This document shows, in pieces, positions 21,620 to 35,500 of a DNA stretch of 64,000 nucleotides. The notes below the pieces were generated by a model, which did not search any database, was not told the DNA's origin, and saw only the letters and a list, made by a program, of their open reading frames with translations. Source of the stretch: Diphasiastrum complanatum (lineage: Eukaryota > Streptophyta > Lycopodiopsida > Lycopodiales > Lycopodiaceae); the NCBI GenBank assembly GCA_029204225.1, contig CM055101.1, forward strand, positions 45,382,180-45,446,179. Reading direction: 5' to 3'. The position numbers were made by a program, and so were the translations under genes. Each line of letters opens with the position of its first letter. Position 1 is the first letter of the stretch.

Positions 21620-23070
21620 TAAGATACAGCTGCATTTGATATACGGTTATCCATACTTGGCTGCTGAGTAATCGAACTAATATGCAGTAAAATATGTAAA
21701 CAAATGCTTTTTGATAAGCCAACTTGAAAAGTGTTGTAGAGATTTAAATCAATGGAGTTTAGATATGGAAATAGCTGCCAAGAGTAGAAAAAGGAATCAG
21801 ATTCATGGCCATTTAGTCCTGCTTCGCCTAGGCTACATGATTAAAGTGCCACCTGCTGGTCATGATCTTCCTTCTTCTTGCTAATACATTGAGGGAAGCT
21901 TGATAATACATTAGGGACGCTAGATATCAGAAACACTGGATGAGCGACCTCCATGGCCCGCCAACACTCAATTTTAGAAGAAGTGGAATTTAACTGGTCA
22001 TTCATGAAAGAAAAGGGCTTCATAGTCATAATAACCCGTATGAGAGGGTTCTCATATGTTTTTAACTAGCATTACAAATTTTAATAACTCTTTTGTGAGT
22101 TTTTGTATGGACTGCTAACAAAGGATGCTTATGTAGCAAGTTGCAACTGACAACATGAATTTTGGTGGGTCAGACTCTTTTGCTGTTGTTTTAAAGCCGT
22201 TGGTTTTTCAAAATAATCATGTAGATTTAGTATACTTTCAATTAGGAAGATCTGACTTTATGATGAGTAAAGTATTCATATTGAAGGTTTATTCTTGCAA
22301 TAACAGTAATAATGTTTGACCAAATGGGAGTATGGTTGGAATTATGCTTCTTCAGACAGAATTTAATCTCCAGATTATCCAGAATAAACTTTAAAACGAT
22401 CTTTCTGGGTTAGGGTTTCTTTTGAAGGGTAACCTAAAGCAAGATTTTTTTGCTGCAGTGCATATTATTGAGCTTAGACCTAAAACTATTATTGTTATCG
22501 CTTTGTTTGTCCTCAATTGACTGTCGGAAATCAAGCAAGCACCAAATAGTCAAGGTATGATGGTTAAGATCAAATGCATATGGTGGTTAAAATGTGGCAG
22601 TATGCAAAGCCATGAGTGTTTGCTAACTTTATGTTCTCCTTTCTTTTGCCATAATGTTGATTCCCCAAAATATTACACTTAGCTGATTGATGTTGGTCTT
22701 GTGATTTTAGTATCAAGAGATATCGGCATTTCAATTCATTCATATTAGGACATTTTGTGCATCACCTTGATGCAACTAATGTGTTGTACATGATTACCAT
22801 CAGTTGTAGATGTAACGAATTTATATAAAATTTTACTTTACTTGCTCAATGATATGACTAGAATATTTGACTGCAGCTTGTAATAGAGTGAGTTGGTTGC
22901 AGCCAGAGTTAGAGCTGTAAAATACTTACGACAAAAGAGAACAGTACAAGCGGCTGCTGTGCTTGAGACGTGGTCAGTGGTTGAATGCATTTATCTCTTC
23001 CAGAATAGTTCAACTACTAATATTTTCAACAGTTTCATGTTACATAACTTTTCCATAAGAGATTAGATAC
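21620..23070. other. Unassigned intronic or intergenic sequence
   Basis: AT-rich, with no convincing coding frame or repeat structure. It may contain an upstream PP2C exon, but none could be identified. Confidence 0.3.
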
Positions 23071-23077
23071 CTGGTAT

Positions 23078-23317
23078 CATAGTTGCATGGGGCGTTCCGG
23101 AACACGTTAGGAACTCGTTCAGGGAAATCCCATTAGAGTTTCCTGGAACATTCACTAAATTTTTTTTTTTGAGTTTTTGTAATGAAAAAGAATTTTTATT
23201 GTTTTTCTTTTTCTGAATTTTTCAAAAAAAAATAGTGTTCCGGACAGCGGAACGCTGTCCGGAACGAATGTTTTGGAATGTACATGCAGTGGAATGCATT
23301 CCGCTGCATATATGCAG
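23078..23317. mobile_element. Small hAT-like element, word GTTCCGGAAC
   Basis: The left terminus CATAGTTGCA (23078-23087) is followed by GTTCCGGAAC-type words, an AT-rich core and a second word cluster (GTGTTCCGGACAGCGGAAC at about 23235). The right terminus resembles TGCATATATG (23305-23314). The flanks CCTGGTAT (23070-23077) and GCTGGTAT (23318-23325) match at 7 of 8 bases, or CTGGTATC matches 8 of 8 if the edges shift by one. Three extra bases (CAG) sit between the terminus and the flank. Confidence 0.65.
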
Positions 23318-23359
23318 GCTGGTATCTATGCCACAGCTATATAAAGAATGCATTTGCAG

Positions 23360-23530
23360 GCCATCTTGGTCACACAATTGTCTTTGGTGGTATAGCTATG
23401 GAGCTGCTACCTGTCAAGGTACTGGACGCCCAGATATGGAGGAGACTTATAGTGCTATATTGAGCCCAAGGGACTCACAGCCATCTTTCTTTGGCGTATT
23501 TGATGGTCATGGTGGAATTGCTGTTGCAGA
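23360..23530 (+). CDS. PP2C exon: metal-binding motif and FGVFDGHGG
   Basis: Acceptor TTTGCAG ends at 23359, and the donor GA|GTAAGC lies after 23530, phase 2. Translation includes YSYGAATCQGTGRPDMEET and PSFFGVFDGHGGIAVAE. The DGHGG motif contributes metal-binding Asp and Gly. In most family members the upstream motif is RxxMED, whereas here it is RPDMEE, so the usual Asp is Glu. The exon starts 42 bases after a small hAT-like element, leaving little upstream intron. Confidence 0.85.
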
Positions 23531-26500
23531 GTAAGCATTAGATGTATCCTTCCTCATTGATATCTTTCTGCGCTAAGTCTTTTTTCTTCAAGATGTAAAA
23601 ACATAGATTAATGGGAAGTGCTCACAGAGCAAACTCTTCAGTCACCTTTATTCAAAAAGTTATAATTTTCTCCCAACAATAAGATTTCATATTTTGCACA
23701 AGTTGTACATGCAACATTCACAAATGGCCTGGCACTTTAAATTTCTGTCTTGGAATACTTTAGTAGCTACCTGAGGTTTACTGAAATTAGCCAGATTTCT
23801 TTAAGGTACTTAGCTGCTTTAGCTATTATGATGCTTTCAGGATGTTGAAGACAAGCCTGTGGCCTATTTATAAAGAGAATCTTTCAGGTTTTGAATCTAC
23901 TTTCTCTCACCAGTCTTTTGTGAAGTACCCATTCTAGTAGTTACTACAATTGTTTCATAAATTCATGTATGTTTTTGGTGAAAGAAAATAGAAAGTGGGC
24001 CTTTTCATTAAAAGCATTGAGTTTCTTGAGATCCACACCAACATCTTAAATTGTAAATGGCTAAGTCACCAGCTTGTGGAGACAATTGTTAATTACAATA
24101 TAAATATTTGTTTTAGTGATTAATTCTGAGATGAGTCACCAGCTTGTGGAGACAATTGTAAATTACAATATAAATATTTGTTTTAGTGATTAATTCCGAG
24201 ATGGCCAAGGGGGTACTAGGTCTCATGAGAGTCTACTGGATTGACCTCCTAAGAAGTAGGAAGGGTTGACCGGTCAATGTGACACGTGTCATATGCTCAC
24301 TGAGATACTTGGTCCAATGTATGAGTGACACTTGTCGGACGGTCAATGGACGGGTCAACAGGACCTGTCATATGCTCATTGGGACACTTGGTCCAATGCA
24401 TGAGTGACATGGGGCAGACTGTCCACCTACTATACTAGCTTGCCTATGTGTCAGGGTACTGCCAAGTGGCAAGTGTCGACTGTCAATGTATGAGTGACAC
24501 TTGTCGACGGTTAGTGGACGGGTCAACAGGACGTGTCATATGCTCATTGGGACACTTGGTCCAATGCATGAGTGACACGTGGCAGACTGGTCCACCTACT
24601 AGCTTGCCTATGTGTCAGGGTACTGCCAAGTGGCAAGTGTCGACTGTGCATGGAGTTTGCCATGTGTCGACGTTAGGATGTGTCAGGGTGTAGGGGTGCT
24701 TGAGGGGATATAGTGTGAGCCTTGTTAGGCATTCCCTATGGTGTTCCTATGCAGCTATGGTTGAGAGGAGACTTGCAACAGAGCTCTCATGTTTGCTTGT
24801 TGATCTATGTACATTTGCTTGAGATTAATCAAGTGACAAATTTGTTGGTTAATTCAGTGTATTTACTTAGGGTTTGTGAGCTTGTGTGTAACAGTTTGGT
24901 ATTAGAGCAGTTGCTTTTGAGACTTGTGTGGGATTTGGCATCATTGGCATCTTCAGTTAGGGTTTGGTGCATTCTTGGAGATCCAGCGCTCTACTATAGG
25001 TGTTCTGTTGGCAAATTTGGAGCCCATAAGATAGCAGATTGAAGCCCTAAGGTGGATTGCTGATCTTCTGGCAGCCTTTTAGCATTTTCAATTACATGGC
25101 TTGATTATTCTCTTTGCATTTGTGAAAATCCAGCCCACATAGGATTTGTGAATCTGTTTGTAACTTCTTCAATATTCAGTATTTTTCAGATCTGTCAGTT
25201 GCAATAGGCTTCTTGGGGTAGGTCGCTGCTAGGGTAGGGCTTTTCGCTTTCCGATTCTGTGATCATCCATTGTTCTTTGCCAATTTTTAGTTTGAAACCC
25301 TAGTTTGCTGATTTTTGGAGAAGTAAGATTCTATGTGTAGTTAGAACTTGGCTGTAGGAGGTCTATTCTGTCCAATTCTTCTAGGAATTTAGGGTGACTT
25401 ATCTGTGTAGTGATTTGAGGTGTTGAGAGCTTGTTTTTGCTTTGTTTCAAGAACTTTAGTTGCTTGATTTCGCATGCTTTGTTTCTGCTACCTATTCTTC
25501 TGCTATGGCATCCGCAAGCAACAACAGTCAAGACTCACAGAGATTAGATGCAGTATGTTCCAAGGTGGATGCTATCGAAGCCACTCTTAAGCCGATGCAA
25601 CTCAAAGGTACAGGGGCTAGTGTTCTTGAGAGAGTCAGTGGTACGGTTATGGAAGCAGAAAGGACATTGTCAATGGGCCATGAAGCTGAGTTGGGGTTTT
25701 GAAAGAGGAAGTTGCCTACTCTCAAGGATCTAAAATCTCCGAAGTTCATTGGAGCATTATCTATGAGAACTATAGTTATGGCAAAAACAAGTATGTAGGT
25801 TGCAATGTAGATTATCATTAATCAATGATCAATCTTGAATCTTGAGTCCTGGCTTGGGAGTTGGAACTCCTGAGTCTTCTATTGTAATTTGTCACAATCC
25901 ATCATTCAATGATTCTAGTTTTCATACTACATAGTACATACATTGTCATGATACATTGATGGTCAAGAGTCAAGAGTCAAGCTCAATGGTCATGTAACAT
26001 TGAAAATTGATAGGTTAGATGTTTAAACTTTAGGGTTAATAATGCTCATGCCTACAGATCATTAAAGACTATAATTTTTAAGGATGTTGTAAGATTTGCA
26101 AAATCTTTGATGACAAAGTTCAAACTCAAGTTGCAAAATGAATGATGTCACACATAGATCATAGTTCCAGCTTTGGAACTTCCAACTTTGGAACTTCCAA
26201 CTTCCATTTTTTATAAATGTCAATAGAAAATTACAATATCTAATATGTATTAGTCTATACATTGTAAACAAACACCTCAAAGTTAAAATTCATGGAGTAG
26301 GGCTGATAGCTAAAGGCTAATGTCTACGGTCTAATGTAGCCTCCTTCTAGTCACCCGTGATGCAGGTGCATGCTCAGGAGCCTCATCATTGTCACTCTGA
26401 ATCTCAACAGTCTCATCACCCCCCAAGGACTTTGAGGACTCTTTCGTCCTTGACAACCATCATCATTTGGTTAGATTCAACACATGCATCTAACTTGAAT

Positions 26501-29500
26501 AACTTGACTATTATCCTCACTCTCTGAGGCCATTGTCTCCTCTTCTTTCCCCTCTAGCATCTCTTCCTCGACTGCTCGAGAGATCAGACCTACAACACCC
26601 GCTACCTCTACCCTACGACGTGCAACAGTTTGAGTGGTAGGTCTTGCGTGCAAGGATGGGCAAAGGTTACAACTTGCAATTTACAAATTAATTCTTACAA
26701 GTTACAAGTTTGAACTTTGAACTTTGAACTTTCAGACTTTGTGAGTTTATAGTGAATACCAAGTACCAAGTTGGAATAAATATGCAAACAACAGGGCCTC
26801 ATTGCAGAGCAATGTGTAGACATCCTTCTCTTGTGACTTTGGTGGCAGATCTGGAACCCTGGTGAGCTCATTATCATTTACCTATAGAATTCCACCAAAG
26901 TTTAGGTTTGAGTTTTAAGTAGTAACTTTTGACCAAAGTTCAAATTTCAAAGCTCAAACACGATGCACATTACAAATAAGAAGTTATAACTCAAATCATA
27001 GTTGCACTCTGATTCCCGTAACATGTTTCGAAATGCGTGCCGAAACGCGGTCCAGAAACGTGTTTCGGGTTTTTGGTAGAAACGCTCAGAAACGGGTTTT
27101 TCTTTTTTTGATTTGTTTTTTTTTGGGCAATATGGGTATCAGATGAAAGCTCTAATTAAGAGCATTATTAATGTGTAGTTTGCCGAATGTTTCGGGTATA
27201 GGATGGTCCAGTTTAGGTGCATTAACTCCCAAGTTTATGCTTTAGATCCTTTTAATATAAAAATTAATAAAAAATTGAGAATGCGAATTTCAGTATGAGC
27301 GATAACAAGCGAATGCCGTTAGCATGGGAGTCTGTGCAGGCGTAAAGGAGTGCAGTGTATGCCTAAACCATGCCCCAGGCAGATGCTTGCACGATGCTCC
27401 ACGCCTAAACCCTAAAAAACATGGAATTAGGGCATGGAAATTGAAATTTGTGAAACAGGCAAAAACGGGCGAAACGGAGGTCTCAGGAGTCTCTGCAGGC
27501 ATCTGGAAATGCATTCTAGGCTTAGACATCACCTCAATCCGTTGCCTACAAGTCATTTTGTGAAAATGGCAAAAAAACACATGCATTTGGAGTGTGGCGT
27601 TCAAATCTTCCTGGACTCATCGTAACGGCTGAAATTGACGCTATAGGAATTACCGTGGGCATGATGAAAGGTGGTCTAGATCCAAACTTCACTCGATTTG
27701 GTTGCCTACAGCTCAATGTCAACACTTGCAAAATATCATGCCTACACTTACCAAAAATCGAAAATCGATGGTTTTGCTCCCCACGAAGCTCAAACCCCCT
27801 GGCACCATGTGCACCACCTCCGTATCGTTGTCGACTATTCACACGCGAAGATCCAACTCCTATAGCCCACTGCAAAAAAATTTGCCTCATCCATGACTAG
27901 CGCGTTTCTGGCCGCGAGGAGGGGGATATTTTTTCATATATTCTGGTTTTTTTTTTCATCACGTTTCGCGTTGCGAAACGCGTTCGCAGTGGAACGTGTT
28001 GCTGCAACTATGACTCAAATTTTGCGTAAATGAGCACCCTTGCATTCCTTAGCTTTTGTAGAAGCTACAAGTTGGAATTTCATTCACCAATTTGTCTAAT
28101 TGTGCAATGAAGAGTCTATTCCTCTTCATATGATTAAGAGAGAATAAACTCCAATCCCTCTCGCATGCAGTTGCTATGACAATCCTATGACGAAATGTGT
28201 ACGACAAGCCTTTGTAGCCTCGGAACATCAATTTCATGATTGTCCTACCAGGAGATAGGCTGCAATTGTCCTTCTCGACGTAGGGCTCCTAGACACACAA
28301 ATTCCAGTAGTTCACGCCCGCACACATTGAAATCCGTTCATGAGTGTTTGTATGGCAAGATCTCAAGAAAGACCCGATGAAATTATGAATGTAGTTAGTA
28401 GTTACTTACAACCTACTAATAGTGTGGGAGTGTTACCAGACCGTAACAGTACCGACCCAACAGTACATCTGGGAACAACTAACCACCAGGGGGCAGAAGA
28501 TAGTGTGAGTCAGAGGCATGCATGCATACCATGCAGTTGGTATGAGGGCCAGTAATGCCCATGCGGACACATGCATACGCATGCAGATACATGCGGACAG
28601 TCAGGGGGCATGCAATCCATCAGTGATGCCCCACATGCAACAGTAATCTAGTGCATGCAGCATGTATAGTGGGTGTTGGCAGTAACTACCACCTACCACT
28701 CCCATGCAAACTCACACTGGGCTAGGAGGGGCATTCTATAAAAGAGTGCATTGGCTGGGTGGATCAGACTAGCTTTGCCTTCCTCGTGGTTATGCTGTTC
28801 CTAACACTGGTATCAGAGCCATCTTGTCATCCTGTTTTTCGAGAATCAATAAGAGGATTTCAATTGCCCTCCTGGAGGACAGTTTTTCTTCTTGCATGCA
28901 TGTTTGTTCTTGCAAAAAAGCAATTAGGAGTCATTTGGGTGCAGTGTATTGGATCGTGCAAAGAATCTGAATAAAGGCCATAGGATTTCATCGCATTGAG
29001 AGGAGGTTCATCAGCTCATTTTAATGAGTTCCAACTAGTGCACTTTCTGGTGCCATTTTTTTTTCAGTTTCACACATTTAAATTCAATAGATAGTTTTAC
29101 AAATAGAGGTGAGGAAGTCCTCCAAATCCAAGGTAAAGCCTCCAAATGTCCTCCAAGCAACCTGCAAGCTTCAAGATGCTCCCCAACTCCAAGCTAGGAT
29201 GCCTCCACCTGCAAGTAAGGATCTGCAAGCCTCCAAGGATCTCTCCTCCACCTGTGTCCCTACTCTTTAAACACAAAGATAGATAACAAGCTGGCCTCAA
29301 GTATTCACCACCCAACCATAGCTAGATCCAAGCTCCAAGCAAGACCTATCTAGCACCCCCTTGCTAACCATAAACAAATCACAAGCATACCACAACACTC
29401 CATAGCATACTCAAGATCCAAACCCTACTTATGTCCCATACCATAAGCAAGATCCAAACCTTAAGCATACTACCACAAGAAAGCACTCTACACACCAGTA

Positions 29501-32500
29501 GCAACACTAGAGCATAAGCAAAGCAAACAAAAGAGATCTCCCCCCTCCCAATGGGCGCCTTACTACCCTCATATAGATGGCCCATGGACCCCTCCAATGC
29601 ACTATGGAGTTCCATGCTCATCCAATGAGAGAGAGAGAAGCTTAGGGGAGTTAAAGAATCTCCAAGAGCCTCCATAGGCTTATGGAAGGTCAAGAGACTC
29701 CTTCCATAACCTATGACTCTTTGAATGCCTTTCTTGTGGGAGTTGGGAACTCAATGGACACTTTAGAAGGGCGCCCTCCTACTAGGTCCCATTGCCCAAG
29801 TTGTGCATATATACTTTGGTCCTAGACCAATTAAGTGATATGGTTCAAAGTTGAGGCCCAAGGTTTAGAAAAATAGTCATCCAATGACTTTCTAACACCT
29901 CTCTAGGTTCCATACCTCCGGTACCCCTTAACCAAGGGTCATGTGACTCCATACCTCCAACTAAGGTATAGTCACTTGCCTGCCCTTATACAAGGGCACA
30001 TACCCTTAATCCTAAGGGTACCTTGCCATTTAGCCCCCAACACTAAATGGACTATTAGGGGTTTGAAGTACTGCTAGTTACATAGGTATGTAACAGATAG
30101 GGTGCCTATTTTCAGTGCAATCGATGGCTTCACCATCGACCCTCTTTCAAGGAATTATCAACGCACTTTCAATGGTGGGGAGAAAATAAATAATGGAAAT
30201 ATTGATATGCAAGTGAAAAAGAAAGTTGAAATTAGTGAACCAAATTTCCTTGCAAGTAGTTTAAGTGATTGGATTAGTTTTAAAGTGTTGAAAGAAAATA
30301 GTCTCTCCTTGAAAATTTTCAAGTATTTAGTTTACAATGAGCATTTCGTTTCGAATTGCTCAAAGTTGAATGCAAACTAGTTTTTTGCAAGTTGTAATTT
30401 GCATGTTTCATAAGCTGGATTGGAAACTTAAGGTGATCAATGAGATACTTAGGAGTAGCGTCTGGTGAACCATTTTACAGTATTTTAAAATGGTTTAAAA
30501 GCTTAGTCATTTCTATTCAAGTTAAAGAAGTTATGATCAGTCTCTTGAACTTTGATAGAATCCAGCAAGTTTTAAGTATAATCATTTGTTTCTCAGTACA
30601 AAGAGTTGTACATAGGTTAAGAACATGTAAAGGGGAAATGTCAGTAGGATCCTCATTTCTCCACAGTTTGGAATATAGTCCAAAGTAGAAATCTATAAAT
30701 TTCTATGATATTTCATTCAAGTATACAACAACTTTCGTTGAGAATGAAGAGTCCAAGCATACGTCTGATGACGTTGAGGATTTAGAGTCTGTAAAATTAC
30801 CCAAGTATACCAACAGTAGTTGAGGGTCAGTGTTGACAAGGATTATACTCTACAAACATGGAGTGTGAGTCCCTGATTTAAAGGATTTTAGGCGCCAATC
30901 CTAGTATGGGGCACCCAGGTATTTAGAAAGTTTATGAGCTTCTTCGGAGGCGTTTCTTTTGGCCTAGTGTTAGAGAGGACGTCCACCAGTATGTAACGAG
31001 TCGCCAAAAGTGTCAGACTAGTAAATCAGAGCGTCTTAGGGAAGACATGGTTATGGCAACCCTTAGAAATTTCGGCTGGTAAAAGGGAGAGTGTCTCCAT
31101 GGATTTCATAGTAGGCCTGCCAAAGATCCAGAAAGGTCAGGACATTCTACGGGTTTCAATTGATCGTTTGACCCCGATAGCCCGCAACCGTTACAGCAGC
31201 GCCAATTCTGGCACAGTTGTTAGCAGTGGGGGCTATTGAAACTTTACGGTCTACCTGCCGGCATAGTCGGCGACCCGAATAGTGAGTTTGATGGAGGTTT
31301 TCAGAGGGCAGTATTCCATCATCTCCATGCCAAACTAAATATGAGTACTTCAGACCATCCACAGACGACGGACGCTTAGACAGAATGAGTAAAGCAACTA
31401 CTTGAGGATATGCCTCGTGCAGACGTTAGCAAAAAACAGACTAATTGGAGGAATATGTTCTGATATTAGAGTTTGCTTACAATAGTGCCAAACATTCAGC
31501 TACGGGATACAGTCCATTTGTGCTAATGTATGGTTGCAGTAGGGTTCAAATAGGAAAAAGTTGAATCATCAAAAAAACTTTTTAGAAAACCTAAACCAAA
31601 TGGTAGAACACGCTAAGCATAGCATTAATCAAGCCCAGGATCGAGCTAAGCATTATGTAGATCCACACAGTTCTCCCCAGTCTCTCTTTGAGTCCCATCT
31701 GACTCTAGAACCCTCAAAAAACGAGGGTGTGCTAACTGTCTCCTAGGTATTGTGGTCTGTTTACCATTATTAGGAGAATATGCGAAGTTTCCTATGAGCT
31801 AGAACTCCCGACCAGTACTAAAGTCCATCCAGTTTTCCATGTTAGTCGATTACCAAGGGCTTTAACTAGATCAGATAATCTAGTCAGGGACAGTGTTCTA
31901 GTTCCTCTCGAGGATTCTCAACAACTTCCACGTGAGCTAGAAAGTATTCTCAGTGTTAGGGAGACACAGACTCATCATACCCTATATCAAGAATATTTAA
32001 TCAAGTGGAAGGATCAGCCAGTTGAGAATGCCACTTGGGAAAAAGGTAGTATACTTCGACAATTATATCCAGATTTTGTCTTAGAGGACCAAGACAGCTT
32101 TTAAGGGGGAGGGAGTGTTACGAGACCGTAACAGTATCGACCCAACAGTACATCTGGGAACAGCTAACCACCAGGGAGCAGAGGATAGTGTGAGTTAGAG
32201 GCATGCATGCATACCATGCAGTTGGTATGGGGGCCAGTAATGCCCATGCAAACACATGCGGACGCATGCATGACAGTCAGGGGGCATGCAATCCATCAGT
32301 GATGGACCCCACATGCAATAGTAATCTAGTGCGTGTAGCATGTACAGTGGATGTTGGCAGTAACTACCACCTACCACTCCCATGCAAACTCACATTGGGC
32401 TAGGAGGGGCATTCTATAAAAGAGTGCATTGGCTGGGTGGATCAGACTAGCTTTGCCTTCCTCGTGGTTATGTTGTTCCTAACACTAGGAGGGACATTAC

Positions 32501-35500
32501 CCGTACCTGAAGACATTGAGATCATTCCTAAGTGCATGTTGCACTATAGTATTGGTGTAGACGCTCTCAATGTAAGTGCACTATCCTCGTCTGCATCACA
32601 TAACTGCTCTTTGTTCCTCCATAGAGGGTGAAGAAAGCAAGCCATGGCATTCAAAGGCTGGTGGAATCACTCCCATTTGCCTTGCCACTTCCACAATATC
32701 TCCTCATGCCTGTAAAAACTTAGAATTCAAAAACTAGATGTTAGAGTTTGGCCTAAACTTAAAACTTAAAGAGCTGATACTTCCAAATTCTGATGCTACC
32801 ACTTTGACTCTGGGTTAGTAATTATCAATCTTAACTTTTAAGTTCCTGATTTCTGAGTTATAACATTAACTTCCTAAACTCTAAATAGTAATTTGACACT
32901 GGAAATTGTTGATGGATCATGGTTGAAAGTTCATAGTCCCAAATCATATTCAAACTTACTACAAATGGTAATTTTTGCATGAGCCCTATATAACTAAGTA
33001 TCATCTTAACTATAGGGCATAACAATTGTTGCACGAGCCCTATAGTTAAGACGATACTTAGTTATGTGCAAAAGACGATACTTAGTTATGCACGAGCCCT
33101 ATAGTTAAGATGATACTTAGTTATCGTCTAAAATTTCGCACATAACTAAGTATCGTCTTAAATTAGGCCAAACTCTAATATCTAGTTTTTGAATTCTAAG
33201 ATTTTGCACATTGTGTTGCCATGGAGAAGCTTGTATATGAAAAGTATTGTTAGAGCCTTTACTCCCTGTCCTAGTTATTTACAGTTTTCAGAGACACATG
33301 TACGTTTTGTAATTATTGTAATTACTGAAATGGCTAAGTCACTGGCCTGTGGTGACTTTTGTAAGTAAATTGTAAATAAACTGTCATTAGTTGGCATTGG
33401 ACCTCAGAGAGTCGTGCTCAGCTTTGGCATGGGGTACTGGGTCATTAATTAGGAGTGGCTGGACTGACCTCTTAAAAAGTAAGAGAGTTGACTAGTCAAC
33501 GTGACATGTGTCATATGCTCACTGGGACACTTGGTCCAGTGAATGAGTGACAAATGTCAGGGTTGACCGGTCAAACGTGGCACGTGGCACATGCTCACTG
33601 GGACACTTGGTCTAGTGTATGAGTGACACATGTCGGCCTACTCACTTGCCTATGTGTCAAGGTACTGCCAAGTGGCAACTGTCGACTGTGCATGGAATTG
33701 GCCATGTGTCGACATTAGGAAAGGTCAGGGTTAAGGGGTGCTTTGAGGATTGTGCATAAGTGAGCTTAGAGAGAGGCATTCCTGATGATAATCTATGCAA
33801 CAAAGGTTGAAAGGAGACAAGGCAGCCAGCTCCACCTTTTTTCGTGTGCTCTGATGATTGTACATGCAGGGAAATCGACAGGGATCGACATTGATGATTG
33901 TTGCGCACGGGATAAGCTAGGTTTTAAGTGAAGTTTCAGATTTGGAGTCTGACAAGTACCCTTAAATTTTTTGGTCCCCATGTGTTGCTCATTGTCTAGA
34001 CCTCTTATTTGAAGATATAGCAAATTGACCATGGGTGAAAGATGTGTTGGAGATAGGAGCACCTACATGCAATGGACATGCATTTCATTTATCACTACAA
34101 CGTGCTTGATCACAAGATTATTGGATGAGTAAATGTCACACTTGTCCACTCTGAATAGTCAGTACATTTAAGTTGCCCGTAGTCATTTGTAAGATGGACA
34201 ATACAGTTGTCTACCTGGTCGAGTATATATGCCTACCCTAAGCATTTGGTACATTCAACGGTTAATGTACACCCATGATATGAACTAGCCAGCCACATGC
34301 CTGTAAATTGTAGTCTTACATGGCAAACTATTCCCTAGTGTGTGCACACACCTTATTAATTGCCAAATTTTCTAAGAATCAATTTCGAAGTAATCCAAAG
34401 GTGTAACGCCATGGTGTGAAATATATGTTTTTTGATTATATAAAAAAAGTAAATTCTTGAAAATTTCAAATTTATGATTGAAGTTTTTTGGCCTCACAAA
34501 ACTTCCTAGAGAAGTTTCTAATTCAGTTCTTTTGTTCTTGTTTTGTTTTTGTTTGTTTGTTTTTTTGTGTTGGAAAATTAAAGTTTTGAAGGTCAACATT
34601 TGCAACGCGGTCCTCCCCATACATAAACATTTGATGTTTGATAGTAACTATGATTTTCAATGGCTTCCATACTGTCTCATGATAAGTTCTTCTCACCTTG
34701 TGACCTTAGCAATTAATCACACCGGATGCTCCTTTAGTGAAATAGCTTTATGAAAGTTGTACTCTTATGCTTGGATATGGCATTGGTCTACTTTTTAAAT
34801 GTAAAAATACAATCTTCCTGCTCATCCTTGATTATTTTGACATCTTTAGGATCAGATCTTGTAACAGCCACCATATCATCATACCTTGCTGCTGATCAAC
34901 TAGCCTTGGTACGTTCAGTGTTTGATAAGCTCTCCTTGTTGGAAGAATCAATTTACTATCTCTTAAATACATAAATTATATTGGATGAATTATTGAGAAG
35001 TTTGTAAGCTATTTCTTGGGCTATGTGGGAGCATGTACATTTAAGCAAAAGATTAGCTATATTTTTTACTTCTTTTGCAAGAAAATCTTCATTAAGCTCC
35101 CTTTGTTGGAAGATGTTATTTAAGGACTGCTCTTCTACGCATTGTTGTTATGATCAATGAGATTTATTCTGAAGGTAAAATATGATAAACTATGTATTGT
35201 AAACGAAACAACATGATTAATCTTTCCATTCAAATCATATATGGGATTAGTGGTGTGCATTATGTGCACAAATGCATGTCTCTCTCAAAAAATCTCAAGC
35301 TAAGTAGAAAGTACATCGGATCATGTACCCTTGAACATCTGTTTTGGTAACCATGAAAGGAGATACACGTGTAATTGTCATTACATAATTCTCCTTATCG
35401 AATATGCATTGGATGAGAAAGCTTCACTAGAGCCCTAGCAATATGTTTAGAGAGAGGAGCAAATAGCTATTTTCCTATGATTGGAAGGTGCAAAAGCACT

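Larger units (their letters stand above)
28431..32484 (+). mobile_element. Ty3/gypsy chromovirus-type element, two LTRs, decayed pol
   Basis: LTRs lie at 28431-28806 and 32116-32484. The PBS is at 28808-28819, a polypurine tract at about 32103-32115, and integrase and chromodomain relics between. Gag and RT are largely gone. No clear 5-bp target duplication was seen (GGGAG on the left, CTAGG on the right), so the two LTRs may derive from recombined copies. Confidence 0.88.

Noticed and set aside
28808-28819. tRNA gene fragment
   Set aside because: The 12 bases match a tRNA 3' end only because they are a retrotransposon primer binding site; no tRNA body follows.
34850-34908. AG/GT-bounded open segment reading SDLVTATISSYLAADQLAL as a PP2C exon
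   Set aside because: Its start needs a preceding phase 1 exon, but the exon at 23841 ends in phase 2 (or 0). It has no conserved PP2C motif.
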